Assembly (NCBI GenBank): GCA_963727045.1
Contig: CAVSES010000001.1
Location: 1,240,001-1,304,000 of the forward strand
Direction of reading: 5' to 3'
Length of the DNA stretch: 64,000 bases
From: Bog-1198 sp963727045
Lineage (GTDB): Bacteria; Pseudomonadota; Gammaproteobacteria; Steroidobacterales; Steroidobacteraceae
Below are positions 33,892 through 42,602 of this stretch, piece by piece. Position 1 is the first letter of the stretch. Each line of letters starts with the position of its first letter. The position numbers and the translations under genes are program-made. The notes beneath the pieces are model-generated. The model ran no database searches. It had not been told where the DNA came from and was given only the letters and a program-made list of their open reading frames with translations.

Positions 33892-34766
33892 GGCGCGCTC
33901 TCGACGTTGAAGGTGGTGATGACCGCATCGCCGGTGTCGCCCGCGAGTGCGGGATCATGATGGGTCGATGGCAGGGCTTCTCCCGACAGATCGGTCAAGC
34001 CCGACGGAGCGATGCGCATGACCACGCGGTAATATCCATCGCGCAAGGGCTGCAGCGGCCACAGCAGCAACGCGCGCGGGTTGCCCGTTGCGACGGCAAT
34101 TCGCGCCGGCACCCACTGCATCGCCGCCTCGGCGCCCTCGCCGACGCGCCGTTCGATGCGCACCGAGTCCGGATCGATCCGGGTCGTGTCGAGATCGTGA
34201 TTGAATGCGATCATGACCTGCGCCGGCGCCTCGGCAAGAACGTCGGCGGCTGCCGGTGCCACCGCAACGACCGTGAAGGACGCGGGCGCGGCGTTTGCAT
34301 TCGAGCGCAGCGCGCCCGCCGTGATCCATTGCCGGATTACCGCGATCACATCGCCCGACAGGTACGGACCTCCCAACGGCATGCGGGCGCCGACCGCCGC
34401 ATGCCCTTCGAGTTTCTGAATGACATAACTGTTGTCGGGATCGCCCGCCTTGACGCGAAGCAGGCCCGGCACCTCGACGCTGGGTACACCGACGAGAAGG
34501 CCGTAACTGTCCGCCGCATCCAGACGCAATCCATGCGGAGCGTCGGCGCCGGCATGGCAGACCGTGCAGACGGGTGTGAAGACGTTGGCCTGAATCGAGT
34601 CGAAGTCCGCCGTGAGCGGACCTGCGCCTTCGGCGCCGGGGACAAGAGGCTCCCCGTTCGCGTCGAGCCCCGCGCCGTTGCCGGCGCACCCGCCGAGGAG
34701 CAATGACGCCACCGCCGCGCGCAGCAGCGCTGCGCATCCTGAATACATCGCCTGTCGCATGATCAT
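33888..34766 (-). CDS. CxxCH lipoprotein with Ig-like C-terminal domain
   Basis: The 292-residue product has a lipobox (LLLGGC, Cys about residue 27). The N-terminal half is a cytochrome-like domain: FTPVCTVCHAGA (CxxCH), LLRVKAGDPDNSYVIQKLEG and a possible axial Met in ARMPLGG, ending in VIRQWITAGA. The C-terminal half (about 165-290) looks like a SbsA/Big-type Ig-like domain (VMIAFNHDLDTTRIDPDSVRIER). The cytochrome-like part is homologous to the end of the next upstream gene. It overlaps the heme-motif barrel gene by 4 bases, so both probably work together. Confidence 0.7.
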   Translation of the reverse strand: MIMRQAMYSGCAALLRAAVASLLLGGCAGNGAGLDANGEPLVPGAEGAGPLTADFDSIQANVFTPVCTVCHAGADAPHGLRLDAADSYGLLVGVPSVEVPGLLRVKAGDPDNSYVIQKLEGHAAVGARMPLGGPYLSGDVIAVIRQWITAGALRSNANAAPASFTVVAVAPAAADVLAEAPAQVMIAFNHDLDTTRIDPDSVRIERRVGEGAEAAMQWVPARIAVATGNPRALLLWPLQPLRDGYYRVVMRIAPSGLTDLSGEALPSTHHDPALAGDTGDAVITTFNVESAP

Positions 34767-34827
34767 CCCAAATCGAGAATTGATGGGCCCCGCGCTTCGT
34801 GCATTGCCGAAGCGCGGGGACTTCGCG

Positions 34828-36855
34828 CTAGTTGTTGAGAGCGCCCTGGCTGATCCAGGTCTTCACGAGATCGATGCTCGCCTGATCCAGGCACGGGTTC
34901 GACGTCGATCCGCAGCCGAACGGCATCTGCGAACCCTGTATCCCCGGGGCTCCCTCGATCTTCTGCAGCAAGTAGCTGTTGGTCGGATCGCTCGGTTTGA
35001 TCCGCAACAGCGACGCCCTCTCGATGCTCGGCACGTTGACGATGTTTGCGAACGTGTGCCCGGCGGTCAGATTCTGCACACCCGGCAATGCCGTTCCGAC
35101 GCCGTTGTGACAACCCGAGCAGATCGGCGTGAAGATCTGCGTCTGCAGTTGCGTCAGGGTGACCTGCGCGGTGGTCGTGTTGGCCACCGTCACGGCCTTG
35201 GGCGTGGAGGAACCCACGTTGCCGTCCGCATCGGTCGCGGTCGCTTTGATGTTGTACTGCCCGTCGGCCACGCTCGTGGTGTTCCAACTGACGGAATACG
35301 GCGAAGCGGACGCGACACCGAGCGAAGTCGAATTGGCGAAGAACTCCACCTTCGCGATGTGCAACGAATCCTGCACGGTCGCGCTCAAGGTCACGGTGCC
35401 CTTGAGACTGCCCGCCGGCACGGTGAGCGTGACCACGGGCGGCGCGTTCAGGGCGGGCGGCGTGGAGCCGGTGTCGATGCGCCCATAACTGCCGTTCGCC
35501 TCGTCATTGGTGCCGGCGGCGAAGAACAGCGTGTTGTGCGGCTGATTGTTCGCGTCGTTGCCGAACGCGATGCCCCAGAGCCCTGGCGTCGCGATGGCGG
35601 CCCCGCTGGAATCCTTGACGGTGCCGAGCAAGGTACCCGCCGCGGGATCATACGCGTTGATCTTGCCGTCGCCGAAGTTCCCCACCAACAAATCGTTGCT
35701 GAGCCCGCCGAAATCAGCGGGCGCGAGCGCAATGCCCCAGGGGGCATTCAGCGCGCCCTTGGCCGCCAATTGCTTGATGAGCTTTCCGTTCGTGTCGTAG
35801 ATGTCGACATAGCCGAGTCCCGCGCCGTTGGCGTTGTCGTGGTTGTCCGGCGCCTGCTGCTGGGCGTAGGTCACATACAGCTGCGTTGCTCCGCCGGTTC
35901 CATTGGCGATGGCCTGGATTCCGAACGGCGCGTAGCCCGCGGGAATTGCCGGGTCCGCGAAGGTGAACGCGGTTGCTGACGTCGTCTGCTTGACGAAGGC
36001 AGAGTTGAATACATCGACCTTGTTGTTGTGAAAATCCGTCGCGTAGAGAAAAGGCTGCCCGGCGTTCTCGGCGAGCGCGAGACCTTTGTACACCGCGCCG
36101 CCCGCATCCGTGTACATCGTGATGGCATGCGTCGCATCGACGCCGCTCGACCATCCGGCGATCATGCCGCCCTCGCCGTCGAAGATGAACGCGGCCGCGC
36201 CGGACTTCGCCCCGCCCGAGACGACAAAATCCGTGGTGCTGTTGAAGACAATGCCCGTGGGGTCGAACGCGACGCCCGTGCCGCTCGCCGCAAAGTTCAC
36301 CACGAGCGGCGCTGCATGCGGCTGCGGTTTGCCGTTGCCGTCATAGAGCGTGGACGTCTCGGTGTGGTTGTTCGCGACCCACGCGAAGAAGCTTCCCGCC
36401 GGGATCGACAAACCCCAGGGGTTCACGAGATTCGTGTCCACGCCGGCCGCCGTTCCGCCGGCCGTATCCGACACGAGCTTCGTCAGCGAGTATGCGGGAG
36501 GCGCGTCGACCGTGAGGGTTGCAGAGCCCGTGCTGCCGCCGCTGTACGGACCGCCGGTGCAACTGAGCGTGAAGGTCTCCGTGCCCGCGGCCGTCGGCGT
36601 GACGGTTTTCGATCCGGTCGCCGCGAGTGTTCCGCTCCATGCGCCGCTCGCCGTGCAGGTCGTACCCGCGCTCGCGGTCCAGCTCACGTCGGCGGATTGC
36701 CCCAGCGTAATCGTCGTGGGCTTGACGGACACGCTCACCGAGGAGCCCGGATTCATGTTCGATCCGCCCCCATATCCACCGCCGCCGCAATTTGCCAAAA
36801 TCAATCCGCAAAGAATTCCCGTCACGCTGCACAATGCAGCACGTTTGATTTGCAC
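34828..36855 (-). CDS. TIGR03118-like beta-propeller lipoprotein with CxxCH tail
   Basis: GTG 36855, preceded by GAGGGAACC, starts a 675-residue protein; the frame is open to 36957 but without a good start. A lipobox (ILANC) is followed by a Gly-rich spacer and one Ig-like domain. A beta-propeller of the TIGR03118 type follows, with LVSDTAGGTAAGVDTNLVNPWG and TSTLYDGNGKPQ, then a Big-like domain. The last 110 residues form a cytochrome-like CxxCH domain (FTPICSGCHNGVG, IKPSDPTNSYLLQKIEG, SQMPFGC). That tail is clearly homologous to the lipoprotein at 33888-34766. Exported; function unknown. Confidence 0.75.
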   Translation of the reverse strand: MQIKRAALCSVTGILCGLILANCGGGGYGGGSNMNPGSSVSVSVKPTTITLGQSADVSWTASAGTTCTASGAWSGTLAATGSKTVTPTAAGTETFTLSCTGGPYSGGSTGSATLTVDAPPAYSLTKLVSDTAGGTAAGVDTNLVNPWGLSIPAGSFFAWVANNHTETSTLYDGNGKPQPHAAPLVVNFAASGTGVAFDPTGIVFNSTTDFVVSGGAKSGAAAFIFDGEGGMIAGWSSGVDATHAITMYTDAGGAVYKGLALAENAGQPFLYATDFHNNKVDVFNSAFVKQTTSATAFTFADPAIPAGYAPFGIQAIANGTGGATQLYVTYAQQQAPDNHDNANGAGLGYVDIYDTNGKLIKQLAAKGALNAPWGIALAPADFGGLSNDLLVGNFGDGKINAYDPAAGTLLGTVKDSSGAAIATPGLWGIAFGNDANNQPHNTLFFAAGTNDEANGSYGRIDTGSTPPALNAPPVVTLTVPAGSLKGTVTLSATVQDSLHIAKVEFFANSTSLGVASASPYSVSWNTTSVADGQYNIKATATDADGNVGSSTPKAVTVANTTTAQVTLTQLQTQIFTPICSGCHNGVGTALPGVQNLTAGHTFANIVNVPSIERASLLRIKPSDPTNSYLLQKIEGAPGIQGSQMPFGCGSTSNPCLDQASIDLVKTWISQGALNN

Positions 36856-36963
36856 GTTGGTTCCCTCGAAGCCGAAAGTAGAGTTGATTCGTGAGGTAGG
36901 TGCCCAACGAGTCGAGAAAGGTTTAATCTGCCACACATTGTCCACGCTGGAATCCAATTACTC

Positions 36964-37717
36964 ATGGACGAAGGGTCATCCTTCAAATGCACCGTCGGGA
37001 GGACGCGTGCGCGAATCGCGGCAACGTTCCTGTCCGCAATAATCCTGCCGCAGTGGAGCAGTGCCGCAGAGTCCTGGGGTGGGTCCTTGGCGGCCACGAG
37101 CGATTATCTGGTGCGCGGAATCTCCCGCAGCAACCAAGGTCCCGCACTTCAAGGCGGATCTGCACATCGCGACCGACGGCGGTCTCATCGGCGGAGTGTT
37201 CGCGTCCAGCGTGCAGTTCGATTCCGGCGATCACCGCAACGCGGAACTGAGCGCGTTCCTCGGCCACGCGTGGCAGCTGAACAGCACCTGGCGCGCGAAA
37301 TTGGTCGCAAGCTATTATGGCTACATCAACAACGACTCCGGCTCGCAATACAATTATGCGGAACTCGGATTCGAGGCTGCATTCGACGACTGGCTGGACA
37401 TCGGCGCCGTCTATTCGCCGGACGCGCCGCGCTACCTCTCCGGCAGGGGCCTCGCCGGCGTCACTTCGAAAACGGCTGAAGTGTCGATACGCACTCCGTG
37501 GAGTCGCCGCGTGGCCGCCACTGCGGGCGCGGGGTACTCGCAACTGTCGGGCCCCGGCGGCGGCGGATATGGGTATTGGAGCGCCGGCGGAGTATTGGAT
37601 CTCGCGCCGTGGTCTTTTTCGCTGGCCTATGTCAATACCAGCACCGAAGCGACCGCGTTGTTTTATAGTGGTGCGGCGCATGACCGTTGGACCGCCACCG
37701 TCATATGGCGGTTTTAG
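36964..37717 (+). pseudogene. TIGR02001-like outer-membrane protein, frameshifted
   Basis: ATG 36964 opens a signal peptide (RIAATFLSAIILPQWSSAAES) followed by GSLAATSDYLVRGISRSNQGPALQGG, the family N-terminus. The same frame then turns into arginine-rich noise and stops at 37479. From about 37155 the next frame carries the rest of the barrel: ADLHIATDGGLIGGVFASSVQF, SYYGYINNDSGSQYNYAELGF, and the outer-membrane C-terminus DRWTATVIWRF, to a stop at 37717. The two parts together form a normal 250-residue protein, so a single disruption near the GGCGGATCT sequence (net +1 modulo 3) has broken the gene or the assembly. Confidence 0.7.
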
Positions 37718-37797
37718 CGCCCGGAGGAAGGCAACCTTTTGCCGCATCGGTGGTACTTACCGAATATGGTTGTGATCGACAAGAGCCCGCTTTGAAC

Positions 37798-38391
37798 ATG
37801 CCCGCGAATGTCCGCCAATATTCGAAGCAGCAGGACGACGAGCTGCTGGGCGCGGTTGCGCGCGGCGACAGCCGTGCACTCGATGCGCTCTATCTGGGCT
37901 ATCACCGCCGCCTGGCGCGATTCCTGGCGAGGATTGCGCCCCGCTACGAAACCGTGGAGGAAATCATCAACGATACCTTCATGGTGGTGTGGCAGCACGC
38001 AAAGGAGTTTCGAGGCGCCTCGCGCGTATCGACCTGGATCATCGGCATCGCGTACCGCGTGGCGCTCAAATCGCTGCGTGGCAACGACGGATTGATGCGC
38101 GCCCAACGCAGCGACGACCTGCCCGAGGAGGCCTTCGACCCGACCGAATCCGCGGAGTTGCGCGATTGGATCGCGCATGCGTTGAACCGATTGCCGCTGG
38201 AACAGCGGCTGACCATGGAGCTTGCCTATCACATGGGCCATTCGATCGAGGAAATCGCTGAAATCACCGGCTGCCCCTCCGGTACGGTGAAGGCCCGCAT
38301 GTTCCATGCGCGTGAGAAGCTGCGTCATTCCTTGCCGACCCTGGGCGGGATTGCCGCCGCAGATATCTTCAACAATTCACCTTCCCCATGA
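37798..38391 (+). CDS. ECF-type RNA polymerase sigma factor
   Basis: The 197-residue protein has regions sigma2 (YHRRLARFLARIAPRYETVEEIINDTFMVVWQHA and STWIIGIAYRVAL) and sigma4 (LPLEQRLTMELAYHMGHSIEEIAEITGCPSGTVKARMFHAREKLR). ATG 37798 follows GCTTTGAAC; the frame is open upstream. The anti-sigma gene starts inside its stop region (ATGA at 38388-38391). The pair is followed by a protease-like lipoprotein gene, also with a 4-base overlap. Confidence 0.9.
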   Translation: MPANVRQYSKQQDDELLGAVARGDSRALDALYLGYHRRLARFLARIAPRYETVEEIINDTFMVVWQHAKEFRGASRVSTWIIGIAYRVALKSLRGNDGLMRAQRSDDLPEEAFDPTESAELRDWIAHALNRLPLEQRLTMELAYHMGHSIEEIAEITGCPSGTVKARMFHAREKLRHSLPTLGGIAAADIFNNSPSP

Positions 38392-39083
38392 ATGCCACAA
38401 ACCCGCCCTCCGCCGAACACCAGGATATTTGGGAACTGCTGCCTTGGCTCGTCAATGGACGGTTGAGCGAAGGCGACTGCCGGCGCGTCGAGGCGCACTT
38501 GCGCGTATGCGGCGCGTGCCGCGACGAGTGCGCGGCCCAGCGGCAGATTTATGACATCGTCTCCGCGGACAACGCCGTCGAACAAATGCCGATGGCGGGG
38601 CTCAACAAGCTCAGACAACGCATCGAAAGACCCGCACGCCCCCTCGCCGCGGATGCGCCGGCCGGCCCGGCGCCCCCGCCCGTTCCGCGCCGCGCGGCTT
38701 CCGCAGTCCTGCGGCACCGCGCGGCCGCTGTTGCCGCATCCGTGATTGCCGTCTCGGTTGCGCTCGGCATTCCCGCGGCCTGGCGCTGGAATCAAACGCG
38801 GCATGCGCCGGCTTATTACACAGTCACGACCGCAACGCCCCAGCACCCCGGCGAGGTCATTCGCGCGGTCTTCGCTCCCACGGCGACCCTGTCCGAGTTG
38901 CAGGCAATTCTGGACGATGCGCATTTGAAGATCGTTTCCGGGCCGACGGAAGCGGGCGTGTACTCGCTGGCGATGACCGGACCCCAATCCATCGACTGGT
39001 CGCTGCGGCGACTGCGCGGACACGATACGGTCCGCTTTGCCGAGACGCTGGGGCCCGCATCGGTTCCGGCGCCGCCGCCATGA
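38388..39083 (+). CDS. Zinc-finger anti-sigma factor
   Basis: The 231-residue product has a zf-HC2 domain with HLRVCGACRDEC (H-x3-C-x2-C), one membrane helix (about 110-128, AAAVAASVIAVSVALGIPAA) and a periplasmic domain. The periplasmic part (VIRAVFAPTATLSELQAILDDAHLKIVSGPTEAGVYSLAM) resembles peptidase-inhibitor/propeptide-like folds that occur in such anti-sigma factors. It binds the sigma factor next door until cleaved or released. The gene overlaps both neighbours by 4 bases. Confidence 0.85.
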   Translation: MNATNPPSAEHQDIWELLPWLVNGRLSEGDCRRVEAHLRVCGACRDECAAQRQIYDIVSADNAVEQMPMAGLNKLRQRIERPARPLAADAPAGPAPPPVPRRAASAVLRHRAAAVAASVIAVSVALGIPAAWRWNQTRHAPAYYTVTTATPQHPGEVIRAVFAPTATLSELQAILDDAHLKIVSGPTEAGVYSLAMTGPQSIDWSLRRLRGHDTVRFAETLGPASVPAPPP

Positions 39084-40418
39084 GGCACCTGCCGCTTGCG
39101 CTGCTGATCTGCGTCAGTCTGTGCGGCTGCGCAAGCCCACGCCGCGAAATGCAAGCCGCGATCGCCGCCGCAGCGGCTCAGCGAACACCCCGAGCGCTAC
39201 ATCGTTGCAGGGGTCGACAATGAAGAGACGATGCCCGCCGGCCATGCGGGAAGCTCGCCCAAAGGCTATGACAGCTTGACCGTGTATGGGCCCACCTCCC
39301 GCGCCGCGCAGCTGCTTCGGGGAGTCGAACGCGATTACGGGCTGCGCGAGGTGACCGCATGGCCCATTCTCCCTCTGCACATGCACTGCGCAGTGCTGGA
39401 GTTGACGGCCGATGCGGACCCGCAGTCGGTGCTCGCCGCTCTGACGCAGGATCGACGCGTACGGATCGCGCAGCCGCTGCAAACCTTCACCACGCAAACG
39501 GCCGGCTACGACGATCCATACGTGGGTTTGCAGCGGGGCTTCCAGCAAATGGACGTGCCGCAGGCCCATGCCTGGTCCCGCGGCGAGGGAGTCAGAGTCG
39601 CGATCATCGATACCGGAGCGGATACGGCTCACCCGGATTTGCGGGGCGCGGTCGTGCAAGTCGGCAACTTCGTCGATGCCGACACGGAGCAATTCCGGCG
39701 CGACCGGCACGGCACCGAGTTGGCGGGCATCATCGCGGCCGTGGCGAACAACCATGAAGGGATCGTCGGCATCGCACCCGGCGCGCGATTGTCCGTGTTC
39801 AAGGCATGCTGGCAGCTGCGGGAGAATACGGACGCGGCGCGCTGCAATTCCTTCACGCTGGCGCAGGCGCTCACCGCCGCCATGGATGCGCGCGCGCAAA
39901 TCGTCAATCTGAGCCTGTCGGGACCGGCTGACCCGCTGCTGCGCGACCTTATTCGTGAAGGGATTCGCCGCGGCATCCTGTTCATCGGCGCCGCGCCGTC
40001 CGAGCCTGCGGCACCGCCGGAATCCGCGGCGCCCACCGGGAACCGCATCCGCGACGGACAATTTCTCGCCATGGACGGCGTGATTCAGGTCGCCGAGGGA
40101 GGCATCCAGGGAGATGCCGGCAGCCCATTGCATGCGCCGGGAAGGGAAATACTCACCCTGTTCCCAGGCGGCCGTTATGACTTTGCGTCGGGCACCTCAT
40201 TGTCGACCGCGCACGTCACCGGCACCGTCGCGCTGCTGCTCGGAAAGAATCCCAAATTGTCGCCGGCCGCGGTGTATCAGTTGCTGCGCATCACCTCGAT
40301 GCATCGGGATGATCCGGGCGGCGACAGCATCAACGCCTGCGCGGCCATCACGTCGTTGATGGGCCACGGCGACTGCCGGCACGAAGCCTTGGATTCCGGC
40401 CGCGTGGCGATGCACTGA
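39080..40418 (+). pseudogene. Subtilase (S8) lipoprotein, signal and catalytic parts in different frames
   Basis: ATG 39080 encodes a lipoprotein signal (HLPLALLICVSLCGC) then MQAAIAAAAAQ and stops in that frame at about 39222. From about 39175 the next frame continues LSEHPERYIVAGVDNEE into a prodomain and an S8 domain: Asp in VAIIDTGADTAHPD (39609), His in RHGTELAG, and Ser in GTSLSTAHV (40197). The usual oxyanion-hole Asn (AAGN motif) is replaced by FIGAAPSEPAA. Length is 1339 bases, one too many modulo 3. If the frame is an assembly error the product is a 445-residue surface lipoprotein; the missing Asn would weaken or abolish proteolysis. It overlaps the anti-sigma gene by 4 bases. Confidence 0.7.
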
Positions 40419-40600
40419 GACCGTCGACGAAGACGGCGTAGTTGCAGGCGCAGTTCGCCGTTCACCGCACACCGCATCCGGGTTCGCCGTCAGCCAAGGC
40501 GGCCCCCGCTCCTCATTTGGGACCCTGTCCGACGGACTGCGGAACATTTGCAGCGCAAGTAGGTATATTGCTCACTCGACACACCGAAAAGGGGCGCGGA

Positions 40601-41587
40601 ATGTTCAAGGCATTGGTGGTGGATAACGCCGGTGGTTCGGTCATCACCGCCATCCAGGAACTGGACGAATCATTATTGCCGCCCGGCAACGTGACGGTGG
40701 CAGTGGAATACAGCACTGTCAATTACAAGGACGGTCTCGTCGCCACCGGCGCAGGCGGACTGGTGAAACAATACCCCCACGTACCCGGAATCGACTTTGC
40801 GGGCAGCGTGATCAAGAGCGAAGATCCAAAATACAAGACTGGCGACAAGGTGATCTTGACCGGCTGGCGTGTCGGCGAAGTTCGTTGGGGCGGTCTAGCG
40901 CAGAAGGCAGCCGTCACCGGCGATTGGTTGATTCCGATGCCGCAGGGCTTGAACTCGCGCCAATCCATGGCGATAGGCACCGCCGGCTTCACGGCGATGC
41001 TTGCAGTCATGGCGCTCGAGGCGCAGGGCCTCATGCCGAAGTCGGGCGAGGTGCTCGTCACCGGCGCCGCGGGAGGCGTCGGGTCGGTGGCCACCGCCGT
41101 TCTCGCCCACCGCGGGTATCAGGTCGTCGCCTCGACCGGACGTTCCGACGCGCACGAATACCTGAAAGGTCTCGGCGCGGCGACGATCATCGACCGCACG
41201 ATGTTCGCCGATACCGCAAAACGACCGCTCGAGGGCGAGCGCTGGGCGGCGTGCGTCGACTCAGTCGGGGGCAATACCCTTGCCCGGGTTCTCGCCCAGA
41301 CGAAGTACGGAGGCTCCGTCGCCGCAGTCGGGCTCGCCGGCGGCAGCAAGCTCGATCACACCGTCATCCCATTTCTGTTGCGCGGAATCAGCCTGCTCGG
41401 CATCGACTCCGTCATGTGCCCCACGTCGCGCCGACTCGAGGCCTGGAACCGGCTGCAATCCGACCTGCCGCGCACCCAGCTGGAGGCGATGACGACCAGC
41501 GCCCGGCTCGATGAGGTACCGCGCCTGGCCGCGGAGATTCTCAAGGGCCGCGTGCGCGGACGAGTGGTAGTCGATGTGAACCGGTGA
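40601..41587 (+). CDS. AcuI/YhdH-family acrylyl-CoA or quinone reductase
   Basis: The 328-residue zinc-free MDR enzyme starts at ATG 40601 (MFKALVVD). Family features: YSTVNYKDGLVATG, VPGIDFAGSV, and the NADPH-binding VTGAAGGVGSVA, then CVDSVGGNTLA and LLGIDSVMCP. YhdH/AcuI proteins reduce acrylyl-CoA to propionyl-CoA, or quinones, with NADPH. The C-terminal KGRVRGRVVVDV is typical. No neighbouring gene points to dimethylsulfoniopropionate use; a detoxification role is equally possible. Confidence 0.88.
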   Translation: MFKALVVDNAGGSVITAIQELDESLLPPGNVTVAVEYSTVNYKDGLVATGAGGLVKQYPHVPGIDFAGSVIKSEDPKYKTGDKVILTGWRVGEVRWGGLAQKAAVTGDWLIPMPQGLNSRQSMAIGTAGFTAMLAVMALEAQGLMPKSGEVLVTGAAGGVGSVATAVLAHRGYQVVASTGRSDAHEYLKGLGAATIIDRTMFADTAKRPLEGERWAACVDSVGGNTLARVLAQTKYGGSVAAVGLAGGSKLDHTVIPFLLRGISLLGIDSVMCPTSRRLEAWNRLQSDLPRTQLEAMTTSARLDEVPRLAAEILKGRVRGRVVVDVNR

Positions 41588-41665
41588 CCCATGCGGTGCC
41601 GCGATGGCGATCGAGCAAGTCCATTCCCCGCAACGCGCGTTGGACGGGGATGCCGCCCGTTCATC

Positions 41666-42586
41666 ATGCTCTTTGCGTTTCTCACGGCAGGCGGCCTGGG
41701 AACATCTTCACAGAACGCTCATGGCGATGCCGCTGCTGCATCGGGTCTGTCGCTGTTGGTGCTCGGTTCCGGCGGTCCCGGCGCCACCGGACGCGCAGGG
41801 TCCGGTTACATCGTCTCGCTCGACGGCCGGCCGCGGATCTTGGTGGATGCCGGTCCAGGAACGTTTGCCCGCCTGGGCGAAGTGAACGTCGATTTGAGCG
41901 GGCTCGATATCGTGCTGCTCACGCACCTGCACGCTGACCACGCGGGGGAGCTGCCCGGACTGATCAAGGCGAGGGTCGTATCCGAGCGCGGCGACATTGC
42001 ATTCAGCATCTTCGGACCCCCCGGCAGCCCCGCCGGCAAGGATGCCGCACGCTTTCCCTCCACCACGCAATTCATGGACCTGATGTTCGGGGTGCATGGC
42101 GCTTTCGGCTACCTGCGAGACTTCGCCGGTCATTTGGCGCTGCACGCGAAAAATGTCGAGCGTAGCTCGCAGCCTCAGGTTCTGCTGAAAGTCAACGGAT
42201 TGTCCGTCTCCGCCATCACGGGACATCACGGCGACGCGCCCAGCGTCATCTACCGCATCGATTACCGGAGCCAGAGCATCACCTTTACCGGCGATGTGGA
42301 TGCCGCCGGCCACGCCGCGCTCGGCCGGTTGGCGCAGAACACCGGCGTGCTGGTGTTCGATGCCGTGGTGCTGGATCCGCCGGGATCTCCGGCCGTGCTC
42401 TACACATTGCACACATCGCCGCACGATATCGGACAGATTGCCGCGCGCGCCGGCGCGAAGAAGCTCCTGCTCAGCCATCTCAATCCGGCGGTCGATGCGT
42501 CGAGCGGCGACGTACGCGACTCGATCCAGGCAAATTACAAAGGCCCGATCGAATTTGCCCGCGACGGACTGCTCTACGAGCCGTGA
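41666..42586 (+). CDS. MBL-fold metallo-hydrolase, exported
   Basis: From ATG 41666 the 306-residue product has a weak signal peptide (MLFAFLTAGGLGTSSQNAHGDA); ATG 41591 is an earlier in-frame alternative. The metallo-beta-lactamase motif is THLHADHAGE, with further ligands in GHHGDAPS and FTGDVDAAG, and a final His in LLLSHLNPA. This spacing fits the RNase Z/YycJ or arylsulfatase-type group. Substrate is unknown; it follows the AcuI gene closely and may be in its operon. Confidence 0.8.
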   Translation: MLFAFLTAGGLGTSSQNAHGDAAAASGLSLLVLGSGGPGATGRAGSGYIVSLDGRPRILVDAGPGTFARLGEVNVDLSGLDIVLLTHLHADHAGELPGLIKARVVSERGDIAFSIFGPPGSPAGKDAARFPSTTQFMDLMFGVHGAFGYLRDFAGHLALHAKNVERSSQPQVLLKVNGLSVSAITGHHGDAPSVIYRIDYRSQSITFTGDVDAAGHAALGRLAQNTGVLVFDAVVLDPPGSPAVLYTLHTSPHDIGQIAARAGAKKLLLSHLNPAVDASSGDVRDSIQANYKGPIEFARDGLLYEP

Positions 42587-42602
42587 ACTCAGACGGCCGA
42601 AG

